From Zonotrichia leucophrys gambelii (taxonomy: Eukaryota; Chordata; Aves; Passeriformes; Passerellidae): 64,000 nucleotides of DNA. Both the position numbers and the translations under genes were made by a program. This document shows positions 1 through 15,000 of the stretch, piece by piece. The notes under the pieces were generated by a model. That model saw nothing but the letters and a program-made list of their open reading frames with translations, did not search any database and was not told the DNA's origin. The DNA is taken from contig NC_088178.1 of the NCBI RefSeq assembly GCF_028769735.1, forward strand, positions 3,414,001 to 3,478,000, written 5' to 3'. Position 1 is the first letter of the stretch. Each line of letters begins with the position of its first letter.

Positions 1-3000
1 CACTAAGAGCTGAATATCTCCCTGCTTGCTAGGGGCTAACCCGTGGCCTTGGTCTGAGAGCGAGCTGGCTTCTAGCACCCAGTCCCCTTGGGGACTGAGC
101 TCTGGAGCTGTAACAGTTTGCATAGGATAAGACCAAGCAAGGCTCATTTAATGGTGCAGTATTTTACAAACACTCACCGCTCGCTGAGGCTGCTCCTGCT
201 GCAGACCTGCTGGTTCCCAGGCCCCCATCAGGGAAGGCCACGTTTGGCTTCAGCCCTGGGGCTGAACCTCCAGAAAAGCCAGCAGGTGACTTGACTCTTT
301 CTGCTGTATTGCCTGCAGAATCCAACTGCAACATTTTCTGGGAGCCAGAAGATGGGGAAGAAGTTGGTGTCTTCTGGGGTCTTCCCTTGTCTGAGAAACT
401 GACAGTGAAACAAAAACCAAAAGGAGTCAATAGTTCTCCTAGTCCAGCCACTTGATAAAATAAAGGAATAACCTTGTTCTTCCATTCCTACACACAAACA
501 GATCCATGCAAAGGGCACAGTCTGTTCAGTTTGCATAGGCCCAGTCTATCTTCAGGAAATGGCCTGATGAGATGAGTTTAGTCCCTAAATCCCAGTACAG
601 AGTTATGTTTCTAGAGCACCCTATTTTTCCCCAATTATTAAGCCTAGCTAGCACATACAAAAACATTAATTTTTTTAAAAAAATTAACATAGCATCTTCA
701 TGTTCTACACGACCAGACAAGCAGTTTCAGTGCTTCATGTCAGGAATCTGGCATGACAAAGTCAGGACGCAATCATCTGCACCTGCAGTTTAAAAAGTGA
801 ACAGTCTACATGGAAGCAACTGATTGTGACAAGCCACTGCCTTGAGTCTTAATCTCTCTCCTAAAATGCAATAGAGACCAAAACTTAACTTGAACAATTC
901 TTAAGATACTGTGGTAACACTTTTTGAGAAACGACATTTCTTTTTTAAACAGAGAAAATGATACAGATGCTTCTTAAATTTACAATTTCAATTTTATTAG
1001 CCTGAAGAGGGTTAACAGTGGCTGTTTAAATCCTTTGGGAAGACATTCTCCTTTACTTGGCACATCTCAGGAGGCCAAAGGACCTTTCCAATCCAATCCT
1101 GGACGCCAGCAACAGTCACCAACAGAAGCCAATACCTCAGAACTGCTCTAAACCAACACAGAATGAGAGATCACTGATATTGTTTGATGCTTTTTAGAAA
1201 AAAAGTGTAGTGAAAACCAAGTGTTTCATAACCATCTTCACTGGACAATTAGCAGAAAAACTGCATTTTCAGCTAGACAAAATGAGGTTGCAACAGAAAA
1301 CATGTTTCCCTCTTTTTTTAATGCATTCTTTTCCAAAGATGGGTTAATATCTGAAAAGGCAAAGACTTACAGAGCTGCATAGGCTTTGTGAGCATTAGCT
1401 GAACACAAGTACAGCCAAAATTGTCTGTGTATCTACTGAAAAAAGAAAGGTGACTGCACAGGTTGAATAAACCTTGACACATTCCTGACTGACCTTTTCT
1501 AAAAGAGGGAAACAAAAACTCTATTTCAATGCTTAAGGTACTGAACATGACAGGACATCAGGTTTCATATTTAAAATACAGGGAAGAAATGTTTTCTGCA
1601 TGCACATCCTACTCACATTTGGTCATTTCTGTTACTTCCCTTTTGCATATCCCAAGACACAGTCAGTAACATTACCAAGCATCATTATATTTGCATAAAG
1701 TTTCATAACAATCCTGTTACCTCAGGAGGGAGTGTCCAGACAAGTTTTCCAGTGTGCTGTCTGTATCTGGGTTCTGCTCATGCTCTTTATTAGAAATTCT
1801 GCTACTCAGTAAGGATTTCTTAGCTTGTTGGGATCCCCTCTCTAATTCAGACAGTATTTTATCTTCTTCCACAGAAAAGTGGTGAGAACTTCCATTGAAA
1901 GCATCCAACCCTAAGAAACAACAATAGTGTCAAAAGTTTGTTTGGTTCTACTTGTGAATACCTTACCATCACAAGCCCCAAAAGAATGAATTTAGAAGTT
2001 TTTCCCCAACTAAAGAAGCCTTTGAGATAGAAGTCTATAAATCCAACAAACAAGAAATGTTGGCAAGAATTGGCAATGAATTCTCTTCTGTATGTTGTGT
2101 TCACTGCCAAAACTGTCAATCAGCTTTCATTCCAGTATAGTATCAGTTTAAATAAGGAAAATACACATTTGATCCTTTACTACTAATAACCAGAATACAG
2201 CCTAGCTTTTGAGGGCAAAGGTAAAGAATTTTGAAAAAATAGGAAGAGAGATAATTTAGAATCCCTAATCCTATTTTTGTCATGATTCTATTGGCTTAAA
2301 CCTAGCTTTTTTTACCCATTGCTTATATACTACAGGTTCACCAAGCCTCAAGTTTCTTCATGCTTTTGTAATGTACAGCTTACCACAGAAACCAATGTAT
2401 TTATTAATTTGTGCACTGGTGAAAACTAATGCATTCAGGCAAATTTGCTGTCCCCTTCACAAACATGGCCATCACTCAGAAGCCTATCTGCATTTTCTCA
2501 GCACAGAATCTAAGGATAGTTCCCACACAATATTAAAATTAACTTATTTATTAGAAGGCTGGCTTAGGAAAGGAAACTTTTCAATGCTGTTAACAATCTC
2601 TTGCTTATTCAACTTTAAATTACTGTGTTTCAAGGTCAGAGAATAACCAGAGTAAAAAAGAACCTAAGAAGGAATCACTGGAGGAATGAATAAGTCATTC
2701 TATCAGTATTAGATTACAGTTTCCAGATATGTAGTACTGCAATTTTCCTAACAAGAAAAGCCTTAATAAAAAAGGATCCTCCACAGCCAAATGTTGCACT
2801 TACTTTCCTTTTTCCCCCTCTTTCTGGAGGAAGCAGAGGAGCGAGAGGACGCCGCAGACCGGGGTCCAGATGAGTGCTGAGAGCCAAGGGGAGGCTCAAG
2901 GGGAGACTTCCTGCTGGGAATTTCCTCCTGAATGCTTGAATTGCTGCTGCCACCAACACTAGAAAGGAGCAGATTGTTGGTGATTAAGGATTTCCAGCTT

Positions 3001-6000
3001 CCATGTTACACTGTGCACTAGGAAACTACCACACTTTTGAATTAGAGACACTGCACTACTCAGCCCATCTGGAAAAGCATTGGTTTTGAGATTAAAAGCT
3101 GGGACAGCTAAGGCATTGGGAAGTTTGGTATGATATTGAACATACTGAAACATGCTTCCAATAATATGGAACACTAAAAGATGGATAACAAGTGCCCTCT
3201 CCAATTTTAACTCTTAAGGGCTATTTGACTCCATACTTGAACAACATAAGAATGACTCAAAATGTGACTGCATTTCAGATAATCTCTGGGCGTACAGATA
3301 TCAGCTGCCAGAAATAAGAGCAATTTTCAATAAAGGATTACAAAAGGCTTGCAAAAAAGGGATGTCAATGCATCATACACTAAGTAATACCAGGAGAAGA
3401 AAGAAGTGTTAATCAGAAAGAATCATTCTCCATGTGCAAAGTGACATTTAACTTCTTTTCTTCTGAAGTATCACTGGCACAAACACACGTGTGGCCTCCT
3501 CCAAGGTGCCCAAAAGATATAAATATAGCTCATTACACAAAGGAGGGTCTTGGAAAATTCAGGAAGCCATGTAGTAGACATGGGGAGTCTAGGATCTACA
3601 GTCTTCAAATTTCAATCTGAACAAAAGCTTTTCAAAATTCTTACAGACAGTTTATGTATCCATTTCTAAGTAAGCACTGACAAATGCTTACTGAAAGCAA
3701 TTAGAGATTTACCACAAAATTTTGAAGAAATAAAGGCATTTTCAGACTTAAAATAGCTTTTCTAATTTTTTTTAATTACAAGACTACCCAATTGAGCATT
3801 ATTGCAGCCACACAAGTTAGAGAACTAATTTTCACCAGACTACAAAGGATCATAATCTTGTCTAAAGCTACCTGTCCAGGCTAAAGAACAGCAAAAATTA
3901 GGGAACAGGAATACTGGACTCTAGAAGAGAAATACTTGATTCCAACTGAACTATCTTGGCTGCTCTATTAACTGCAAGGTTCTAAGAAAGAACTTTAACA
4001 CTTAAACTAGTATAGTACAGCACAGCAGAAAAGATTCCCAGCATATTATGAACCAAACCTTGTATTAACTATTTTCTCTTGAATTCTGCATTTTTATCTT
4101 TCTGGGAAGTCTAACACAGTTACCTGAGGTCACGTGAAATCTTTCTGTCTGTTAAGGTGCTGCTTCCCTGAGAGGAGGCAAAGTCATCCTGGTAAGAGGC
4201 CACGCTCTCGGGAGGGCTCATGGCAGGGAGCAGAGGGCGCAGCAGGGCACAGCCCCCGTTCAGCCTTTCTTCAAACACTGAGGTGTGCAGAGAGAGGGGA
4301 GAGGACAAGGATTGTAACAAATACAAACATGCATCAAGTAGTAATAGGAATTTAAATGCTCTCAACTGTGAGTTACAATGACTTCCTTTCTCCTCAGGAG
4401 AACAGCAGTACAGCTGTTGTAACACAATAGCAGTTTTAACACAACATCACAAGCACAGTCTTCCTATTTTTGTAAATTATCAAATTCTTTACTTCATTAA
4501 CACACTCCAACCAAAACATTCTTGAAGAGCACTGTGCTTTAGAGTAGAGCCATCAGCAGAAAATTTCATGCAATCATCTTTAAAGAAAATAATATGAAGG
4601 TAAAAAAGAAGTGAGAAAAACTACAAGACAAAAATCAACTTCTTAGGAAACATTCCTCCTCAGAATGAGGAGTTCCAGGGTAGAGACAAAGTACTCAAAA
4701 AGAGGAAAAAAAATGTACAAAAAATGAAAATAAAAGAGCATTCTGCATGAGACAGTTGTAAATCATGTCTTACACAGATTCATGTTTGAGACCTCTGAAT
4801 GCACATTCCTTAACTGTAAAGTATCAAGTGCATGGAGCAGTAGGACTGGGAAAATTCACAAGAGCTTTGAGAAATGCTTCCATTTTTACCTTTTCCATGA
4901 AGTTGGTAATTCTTTGCAAAGATGTTGATGACACTGTGGGGGCTTCCCTTTGCCAGCTCCTCCCAGGGCCCCTTGCTGTGTGTGTCACTTGTCTGAGTGA
5001 AAAGTGGGGAGTATCTCTCAGCTGCTTTCTGAAACTCCTTGATGGGCTCAAAAGCATTTCTCTCCCGAATGCAAAAATCCTTCTCTTTTAATGTCTCCAG
5101 CATCTTCAGTGGCAGCTGCTTCTGCTGGCCTCCTTCCTCTTCTGAGAGGTTTTCATCACTCAGGAGAGGCCCTTCACTGATGGAGTCAATGCTGGACTCG
5201 TGAGGAGTAGCAGCTTTGCCCAGAGGATATGCCTGGCTCTCACGCCCTGGGGAGTCCATCTGCCTCTTGGATAAATGTCCCAGCATCCCTTCATGCCTGT
5301 TAGCAGCAGGAGCCCTCAACCCAAGGCTGATTACATCAGTAAGAGGCCTGATGGTCTCAGGCAGCTTTTTGAACTCACTAAGGTTGCCTACCCCAGGAAG
5401 GCTGTCATCAAAGGCTGTATGAGACACGCAGGCACCCAACATCCTTTGAATTCTGGCTGAAAAAGTATTTTCATTTTCCTCCCTCACAGGAGGACTCACA
5501 GCCTTTGCCCACCGCCCCTCATCCTGGTTTTCTTGCATAAATTCTGAGTTCCACGTGGTACCATAGTTGATGCCAGCACCGGCCAACTTTTTGGCTTCAG
5601 TTTCAATCCTGCTAGAAAGGGAAGCAGCTGTAGCTTTCAAAGCTTCAAGGCGATCTAATTTGCTCTTATACTGGCTGGCAGAAGGTTTTACCAAGAGGTT
5701 TTCCTGTGCAGCAGATGAATTCATGTACAGCTGAGGCACCAGGGACCCCACAGGGGCAGAATGGCTCCTCCTGCCTGCCAACATTGCATCACACTCCTTT
5801 GACAGAAGGTCCATCTGCTCCAGACTCCAGGGCTGGGAACAAGGGCCTCCACTTGAGCCCAAGAGAGCTTGTGGGTGGGGGAGCTGAACTCTGGGGCTCA
5901 ACCTGTCTGGCTGTACCCATGGAGGCTCCATCAGATCGCTCCTGAAATGAAAAGCCAACATTTAGTTGATGATTTACAAGAGTATTGATGTCTTAGATTA

Positions 6001-9000
6001 AAGCATTGTTGCCACAGATTTAATTTCAGGACAAAATACTTTTTGGTGGAATCAGAGGGGTGGGGAATGGGATAGTAAACACAATGTTATTTAGTAAAAA
6101 AACCAACAAACCAAACAACAGCACCTCCCAAATCTGAAATGCCATTGATGGTGTACTCTTTGTTTCGGGGTTTTTCACTGTTAGCTTCCTGGCTCCAAAA
6201 GGGAGAATTTTTTTTTCTCATCACCTGCCCATGTCCAGAATACCTCATAAGTCCCCCCAAAAAACTTATTTTCTGATTATTATGAGGATTTCTGAATACC
6301 TTAAGCAGTCCTGTGAGTCTCATCTCTCCTCTACTATGAGTAATTACATTTTTTCTTTATGATGTTACACTAACAGTATTCACCATATTGTTTATTTTAT
6401 TCTATACATGGTAGTACATGGCATTCCTTGAACTGCTCCACAAAGGAAACAGGGCTCATTGCACTTCATAAGTCAGAGTACCCATACTGAAGCAAGTACA
6501 CATTTAAGAAGCAGACATGATGTAGTTAAAAATGAAGACATTTGCACAACAGGGATATTAAGGATATCCAGGAAACTTCAGGATTTTTAGTTCCTTACAT
6601 CTAAGTGGTTGGTCAGGCACCTTGACTTGCTATAAGAAAACTTTGATAATACACTGAACAATTCCAAATTGGGAAAGCTGCATGAAAAGAAAGAGGGAAA
6701 GGCTAGTTTCAAGAAGCAGAGGTGTTTGGTACTTCATAGAGAATAACTAATGGCTGAATCCGAGACAATATATCAAACAGCAACACTGAGCAAATCAAGT
6801 AAGAAAAATCAACAAATACATTCACATGATCTTGCACAATGGCAGAGGAAATAAGAGTGTCCCAATATGAAATACACATCCCACTGCTGTCAACAAAACA
6901 TTATCAGCAACCACTATTCACTTTATCTATTTACACACTGGTAAATCAGCCATAGCCAAAATTTTCATATGGTTTCCTGCATCAGCTTCCTCTTTACTGC
7001 CAGGAAAATGCTGTAGTTGACATAAAGACAATTACTCTCACTGGAGCAGGAACTCAAGAGCCAAGGCTATTTTCCCCTCCCAGAGATGAAAGCAGGAGCA
7101 CTTTGCTCTCTCCCCCAAGGCCCCATCTGCTCACCTCAGCAGCGGCAGCTGTGGTTCTGAAAGGGACATGTCACTGCTGGAGGATGCACTCGGAGGACGC
7201 TCCTGAGCCTTGTTTTCTTTGTCAGATTCCCCAGATGGTTGATAACCAGGTCTGGGCTAGAGATGAAGACAATCAGAAAAATGCATTTTCAAAAGTGTGT
7301 AAGAGTTTAGGAGCTCTTGCTTCATTACAATTGAGAGTGCTAATATCCAGAATTCAGCTTCTCTTTAAAATAGAAAGATGATTTTCAGTCAACTTTCTAG
7401 TAGGCCTTGCTGGGCCAAAAAAGAGCCACTAGCAAAGAGGCTGTACATTGAAATCACTCTGTTTAAGCAAAGCTACACATTTTGATTTGTTCTTTTTTCT
7501 TAACTGATAACCACCAGAACAGCACAAGTCCCAGCCTCCCTAAACATCCGAGCTCCTATTCCTGCAAACAACTGCAAGACCCTAAGTGAGTGAATCAGCT
7601 GTACCTGTGCTTCCTGCACTGTAGGCTGCTGAGGTGGCTCTTCTAAAAGTGTTCGCTCCAGCAGGAGTTTGGAATAGGTTTCCTGTAACCGTTTGGCTGC
7701 TGAAGGCTCAGGAGGAGGCACATTCTTCACTTTAGTGACAGCCTCCTTCTGCTTTCTGTAGAGCTCTTGGAGCCTTTTGTTCTTCTGTTCTGTTGCCTCC
7801 TTTTGTGCTTTCTTCTCTTCATTCTGCTTCTTCTTCCTCTCCTCCTGCTGCCTGATGATGTACTGCCGAACCTCATCGCTGTCGTAGTGGCGTTTCTTAG
7901 AGATCACCTGAGGCTCCTCACTGGCTGCTACCTTGTCTGGTTTCCTTTTGGTTGGACTGTGGCTCCTCAGAGTTCGAGTGGGCAAAACAGATTTTTGATT
8001 CTGCTTTTCCACATCTGTCTCTTGCTTTGTACTCATGGAATCCAACTGCAGGTCATCAAGAATCCCACGGATCTCCACGGGCAGGAAGTCCTTGTTTACA
8101 GAGGCATGATCTTCTTGGTTATCACCTGGAAGAGCAGCTTCCAGTTTTCTCAGATTGGTCTCAGACCGAACTTTACTTCTTGACCTTTCAGAACTTCTTG
8201 AAGAGCTTTTTCGGGTAACATCCAATCTAGAATCAGAACCTGTCCTTCCAATGCAGCCTGCTAAAGAATGAGATGTCAAATATGTCAGGTAACAATCAAA
8301 TCTGGGAAACAGCTGCAAAAAGGAGGACGAGGGAGAAGTGCAGATCTCACTGTAAACAGGTCTTTGCTTCATCTGGTGCCACAATCTGAATGTGGCAGAC
8401 TGAGCCCACACCCTTTCTACGCTCACCAGCCTCATCATCTCACAGGCATAAGCACAGCAGCTCCCAGCATGCCTTATTTGTCCTGTCTGAGATTCTGGAT
8501 AAACTCTGAAAAAGGCTGGTGGAGGAATCAATGAATATTTATGATGCCCATGGATGACATTATACTGCATCTGGAAGAACCACAATCCCTGTTAAACTGG
8601 GACCATTAACCACAGCTTATGGGTTATGCACAGCACACTTTCAAAATTCATCTGGCCATCTACCCATTCCCTTCCCTACTGGTTTCAAGAACCAAAGACA
8701 GATTGCAGGTGGTCCATGTTTTTAGTTGCAGCTTATATCTCATCTTTTCCAGATACCCCAAGCACCCCTGCAGCACATATCACCCCTCAAGTCCCATGTG
8801 CAGGGGCCATGACACCAAAAATGTCCATAATGCACACAGGAACAGAGTTTATGCATGGTTGTGAGCAAAATTTTCCCCCCACCTCCCTCAAATTCCAGGT
8901 TAAAAATAGGAGCAATTTTGATAAGAAACTCCTATCTCAGAAGTCTGCTCTAGTCTGCAGACATGCAGTGTTATATAATAAAGAAACATGAAGTAAGTCC

Positions 9001-12000
9001 AGTGATAAAAGAACAACTCACCAGACTTGGCAGCTCTCTCTCGGCCTGTTCTGTCACTGGATACAGCTCTTCTGTCCTGTTCTATTCTGGGAGCTGGACC
9101 CAGGATCTTTTTTACCAGCTTTTGTCCTTCCCGCCAGGAGGATGCACTTATCACATAGCTTCCACCTTCAAAATAAAGAATAAATAAAAGCCAAGCTCCA
9201 GAGGATTTGCCAGGGTATCAGAAAGAAGCATCATTGCAGCCATTCATCATTTCTGTACCATTTAATTCTGCATTAGTGGTACAGCTGCAGTTACACAAAC
9301 AGCCAGAATGTCCCAGAGTAACACCCAAAACACACTGCAGCACATTAAAGCCCTACAAAAACTGATTTTAAAGAGAAGAATGAGTTATGCAGGTATCAAA
9401 TATACAAACAAACACTATAGGGACAGGGGTAATATTTCTAGAGCTGTTCACCACCACTGAAATATGGAAAATAAGAAATAAAAACATAAAAGCAACTAAA
9501 TTGCTGTAATGAGAGGAACAGTAATAAAGGTGAGTTATTAAAATCCCTTAAGCTTCCTATCAAAACAATATTAGCTAAAACTCTGGAAAAAAAACCCAAA
9601 ACTACTTGAAAGGCTTTTACAGATAATTAATTGGTGAGATATATGTCTTGTGAGGAGGTTAAAAAATATCAAACAGCAGATATTTTACACCAATGCTAAC
9701 TCACTGTCCCTTAGCTGGGACTTCTGTTCCAGCACTGAAAACAGTTAAGAATAAACTCTATTAGTTGATACTTAATTCAAGGACAAAATACCTTGCAGGT
9801 GACAGAAACCCAATCAAAATGTTCTAGGATTATTTTATCATCCTACATATAATTAAATTATAACAACTGGTGATGGTGGCATCTTTACCTAATATTGGGT
9901 AGATTAAATGATAGGTTTTTCAACACACTAACTTCAATACTAATTTTTTTTTTTATTTTTAATAATGACCTGAAAATGGCTTTGGAGAAAAACACAGTAT
10001 AAAAAAGAAAATTTATTTAGGTAATTCACATAATTAATGATCTGTAAATTAATCAGACCTTTCAGGGGTATTAATTGCCAGAAAAGCACCTAACTTGAAT
10101 ATATAATTTGCAGTTGATTTTTAACAATTCCATTTCAGGCTCTACCTCCAAGTGCTCTGCCTAAAGAGACCCAGGACTGCAGCATGAGATCACCACAGCC
10201 ACACAAAAAAGGCACTGTACTGGGCCCAAGAGCACTTTGAGACAGGATACCAACAATGTCAAGTGAAATCCAGCACAGCAGAATAATTGTTTTGGCAATC
10301 CCAGTCCTCAGTTTCCAACCCCTTTTCTTGTTGTTATTTTAACCTAGAAGTCTGCAGCCCACTACTCAACCCTTTGCTAGCAGAACTCCTTGCCTGCATT
10401 GTAAATTAGCCAAGTATTTTATAAAAGAGCTGTCACTTGAAACATGTCACTACAAGCCTCTCTGAAACAGAGGCATCAGCCAAAGGGGCTCTCTGCAGAA
10501 TTCACTGTTCTCCCTTAGCTCTGTGTGTGTTTAAAGAGCCAGGGTGCAGTGTCACCTTCCATCTCCAGTCCCTGTTTAACTCAAACATGCCAAGGGGGCA
10601 GAACATGAGCCATGGCTATTCATAGCCTTGGCCATGTAAGCACTTTCCTACTGCAGGGACTGGAGGAGGATGGACCAGCATGGACATGACACTTGGAGCT
10701 GGTTCTTGTCTTCCAGGGATTTCAGGCCATCATCTTCCATGGATTTAATCCATTATAACAGGAGTTGGCTTTGTACATAATGGAGGGGCTGGAGCTTACA
10801 GCTGTTGGCTCCCTCGAAGGCAGAGAGGATTTCCTCACAAGGGAAAGCAGGGGGGTGGGAACTGATCTCCCCTCCATGGTAACCAGCGACAGGACCTGAG
10901 GGAATGGCCTGAAGTTGGGTCAGGAGAGGGTTAGGTTGGATATTAGGAAAAGATTCTTCATTCACAGGGGGTTTGGGCACTGAACAGGCTCCCCAGGGAA
11001 CTGGTCACAGTCCCAAGACTGATGGAGCTCGAGAAGGGTTTGGACAATGCTCTCAGGCGCAGGGTGGGATTGCTGGGGCTGTCCTGTGCTGCTCTCTCAC
11101 TTGGAACTGTCATAAACACATAAGACAGCTGAATGTGATTCCTTAGGTAGGGACTGATCAGCACAGGAGGGAGTAAATCCATGCTTATCACTTGAAGCAT
11201 TAGTATTCCTTACCAAAAATATTCACAAGCAGGATTTAGAGCATGCAGAAGCACATATTCACTCTCTAAAAATCCTTTGTAATAATTTTTAAAGCTGCTT
11301 TTTATTTCTACAAAATGTTTACAGATTATGGGTCACTGTACATAAGGAAAAACAGAATACCTTAAGAGGGGTTCAAAAGGTGCCTTAACTTGAATATATT
11401 TAAAGAAAAGAAATTGCTCGGTGTGTGATTGCAACCATAGCTACTCACTTTATAAGAAAACTAAAACCAACTATGAAACATATCTGCAAGTCCTCCTAAT
11501 TCTTTTGCTGCCACTATCAAAGATTCACACTACTAGGAAACTAAGAAGCACTGTCAGAATTCCACATGTTTAATTTCATTTTCTTCTATAAGGTACTGCT
11601 CTACAGAAACCTGCTTGCATCATCTTCTCTAAATAATTAAATTTAAATTGTATTTAACAATCAGTGGAATTGTCAGACAACAGTGGGGAAAAAAATTATC
11701 AGTTGGTAAAAGAAATAAACATTTATTTAAAAATACCAAGATTTGGAAGGCTACTCAGGGAATGTGTGCTTACATTATTTCACCAACTGAAAAAGCCAGG
11801 AGTGGGTTAAGCCAGAACTGAAGGTGCAGAACAGCAATAACTATGGGAACAATAACCAGAGAAAAACCAGGAGCATCCTGTTCTCTGCTTCCCCACTGAG
11901 AAACCATCCCAGAGAACACCTTTGACAGCAGCCCCTCCTCACCTGACAGGAAAGCAACTCAGCAAGTGCCACTGGCACTGATTTTAGCCATGAGCCATGG

Positions 12001-15000
12001 CTCAGGCTTTAACCAGCTTCATCACAGCCCAGACACAGACAGGATCCAGGGCAGAGCTACTGCTTCTTTTTGTCCACACAGCCCTGACACATACCTGAGG
12101 ATACCTCTCCCCACAAGAAACTCACACTCTGCAGCACTTTCCTCAAGCTGCACACAGCAAGTGGAAAGGCAAAAAATTAAAATAAACCACAAAAAAGGTG
12201 CCAACAACAAAACCACACACAACCCCCAATGCAGCACAGTGTACAAACTCACTACAACAGCACTGTCACACATCTAAGAAGGCTTTTAAAGAAATGCACT
12301 TCTGTTTTTCTTTCTTGAGACAAAACTCATCTCTGAGGGACATGTAACAATCCTCCCTCCACAGCAGAAATAGTCACCTTGTTTGGACTCTGGACTTGAC
12401 AATCGTGTCAGTTTTTGCACTTTCCGCACTGGTCTTGTAGATTTCTTCTCTTTGTTTCGCTCACTAGATTTTCCTTTCACTGCTGCATCCTCTAAAAACA
12501 AACAAAAGCTGTTAAGTGATATCCCACAAGGGAGAACACAGAATAACAAGCTTATTTCAGCATTTGAAAAACCAGAACTCAGAGAAACACAAAAGAATTC
12601 ACTGACTTTCCCAGATTATACACTCAGATCAATGACTTCCAGTCCAGCACTTTAAAATCCTCACAGAATTTTGAATCAAGGTCTGTTTACCTATGCCCTG
12701 GTAGGCAGTGAAGCCACAGCAAGGCCATAGAGATATTCACAAGGTTAGTTTTCAATACTAAAAGCAATGTTGTCAGTTTACATTAAACAGTCTCATTTTT
12801 GCATAGCAGTTAGGCTAAAGGATATTGTATGGACCCCAAGTTTCCAGTAATTTTGTCTTAAAGTTGTTCAGGATTTGCCATAGTAGAACAAAATTGCTGT
12901 AGTGGAGCAGGGTGGGAAGCAGCCTGTTCTTTCCTGGAGTCAGGAAAGGGCTGTTTGTTGCTAAAAGAGATGAAGACATTCTGTATGGTCTATGCTTACA
13001 CATAAAAATCTTTTTCTTGGAAAGAAGAGCAGATATTAGAGATATAAGAGATTATTTCAGCACTAGAGAGCAAAGAACAGTTCTGATACAACTGACTGTA
13101 CACACCCAAAACACCACATGGTGTAAATTTAATACAGAAGTAACACATGGGTAGATAATCTGACAACCTAAAAATACATTTACAGTACATATTATGTGTA
13201 GCACCAGCATTTGTTTACTAGCAATCAGATATTCAGTATAATCTTTTCAGCTCAGAAAGGAGACACGTTCCACAACAGCTGTTCTACACATGGCATCAGG
13301 ACAGAAGTGTGGATCAACACACACACAGCTCCTTCCTTTTGTAGGCACTGGACACATGATCCAAATGCCTTTTAATTGGATCTCTTCAACAAAGCTTTTT
13401 TAAAAAAAACTTGAATTTCTATAAACAGCTTGTTATGCTTGCCAAAATTAAAATAAAAATGCTAGTGTAGTTAAAAGTCTGTGGAAATTTGGCATTAATT
13501 TCACAGACTGATGTGAACAGTGCAAAAATATTTGCAAAATAATTTTACTGGAAAGGAGCATCTCTTCTTTCTGAAGTATTTTTTATGAGTGATTCCATAA
13601 AAAGTCCTTGGTAACTTATTAAGTTGTACAAGGAAAAAAGACAAATTGGTTTATTACTACACAGATACCTACAGATTTAAATCTCAATGCATTTTCCTTC
13701 AGTCTTAAATGTTTTGAGCAAAGAGAAAAGTTATTCTTAATAAGTAAGCTCTTACTGCAAAACCAGAGGTTCTCTGGGGTTTTTATTTTCCATTCCCACC
13801 CATTTTATTCACCTGATCTCTGCCCCTCTCCCAGCTCAATCAGAGGCAATTCAAGCTCACAGCACTTCACTGTAACCAGCCCAGCAAATTAAAAAAGCAC
13901 ACTTGGGCATCCCACTCCAGCTCAGCAAAGAAAAGAGCTGCCAATGGTACTGCAGTTTTTCAGAGTGGAAGATGAATAAAGATTGTGTCTTGGAGCAGTA
14001 CATTTGAAAACAGAAACCTAAAGTGGGTTTTGTCCTTTTAACCAGGAAATTGTACTCATTCATGCAAACATGTATAAAAAAGCAACAAAATTAAACAAAA
14101 GTTATTCTAATGGAGTTTTCTTTTTTCCTGTTTCAAAGAAATGCCATTACTTGGCATTCTTTTTGGTACTGTTTTTTTATTAGAAGTACTTGAATGAGAG
14201 AACTGGGAGAAGGACTAATTTTGTTGTTGTTTTAGTGTTCAGTAAATTATTCCTCCCGTGGAGAGAATTACAACATATCCAACACCCATTCCTTCCATTT
14301 TTTGTTCCCATGACTTTGTAGACTTGTACAAAATATATTTCTCTGCCTTTCAGAGAAAGTTTTGTGGCTTAATCAATTCTGCTTGTGGCTCACCTTTTAA
14401 CTGGAGTGCAATATCTCTGTAAAGCTCCCGACCAATACGAAACTCGTCTGCGTGCCAGATCTTTCCATCTGGAGTGCGAATCCTTGTTTCAGCAGGATTG
14501 AACCCTGAAAGCAAAAGATCCAAGAGTTGAAAATAACTCCATTAAATGTAAATACAGCTTTGTTAGAGGGGAAGGGATGGGAAACTGCCAAGTAAAAAAG
14601 TAACCGTGTGAATATCTAATGCTAAATTAGAAGAAAGCAATATACCAGTCTGCCTCTTGCTCGCAGTTGAAAAACAGCAGAATTGGTGAGGAAAAGATTA
14701 TTAAAATTGTGAAAAGTTTTTTCAATAAGCTCTGAGACAATAAAAAGATATTGCAATCAACCCAAACAGCGATACAGCAAGATTCTTTTTATAGTAATTC
14801 TAATAAGAGACAGGAAAAATTTCAAAGGAATTCCCATTTCTGTAATTTAACAAGAATTTCTTTTTACTTGTGATCTGTGATCAAACCATGCACCCTCAGA
14901 TTGCCCAAAGAGAGGGTCCATGATTTGAAACGCTGCTCAGTGGATTGAGCTCGGCTCCCTCAGCCTGTACACGCAGCAGGGAGGGGATCTGCACCTCCGT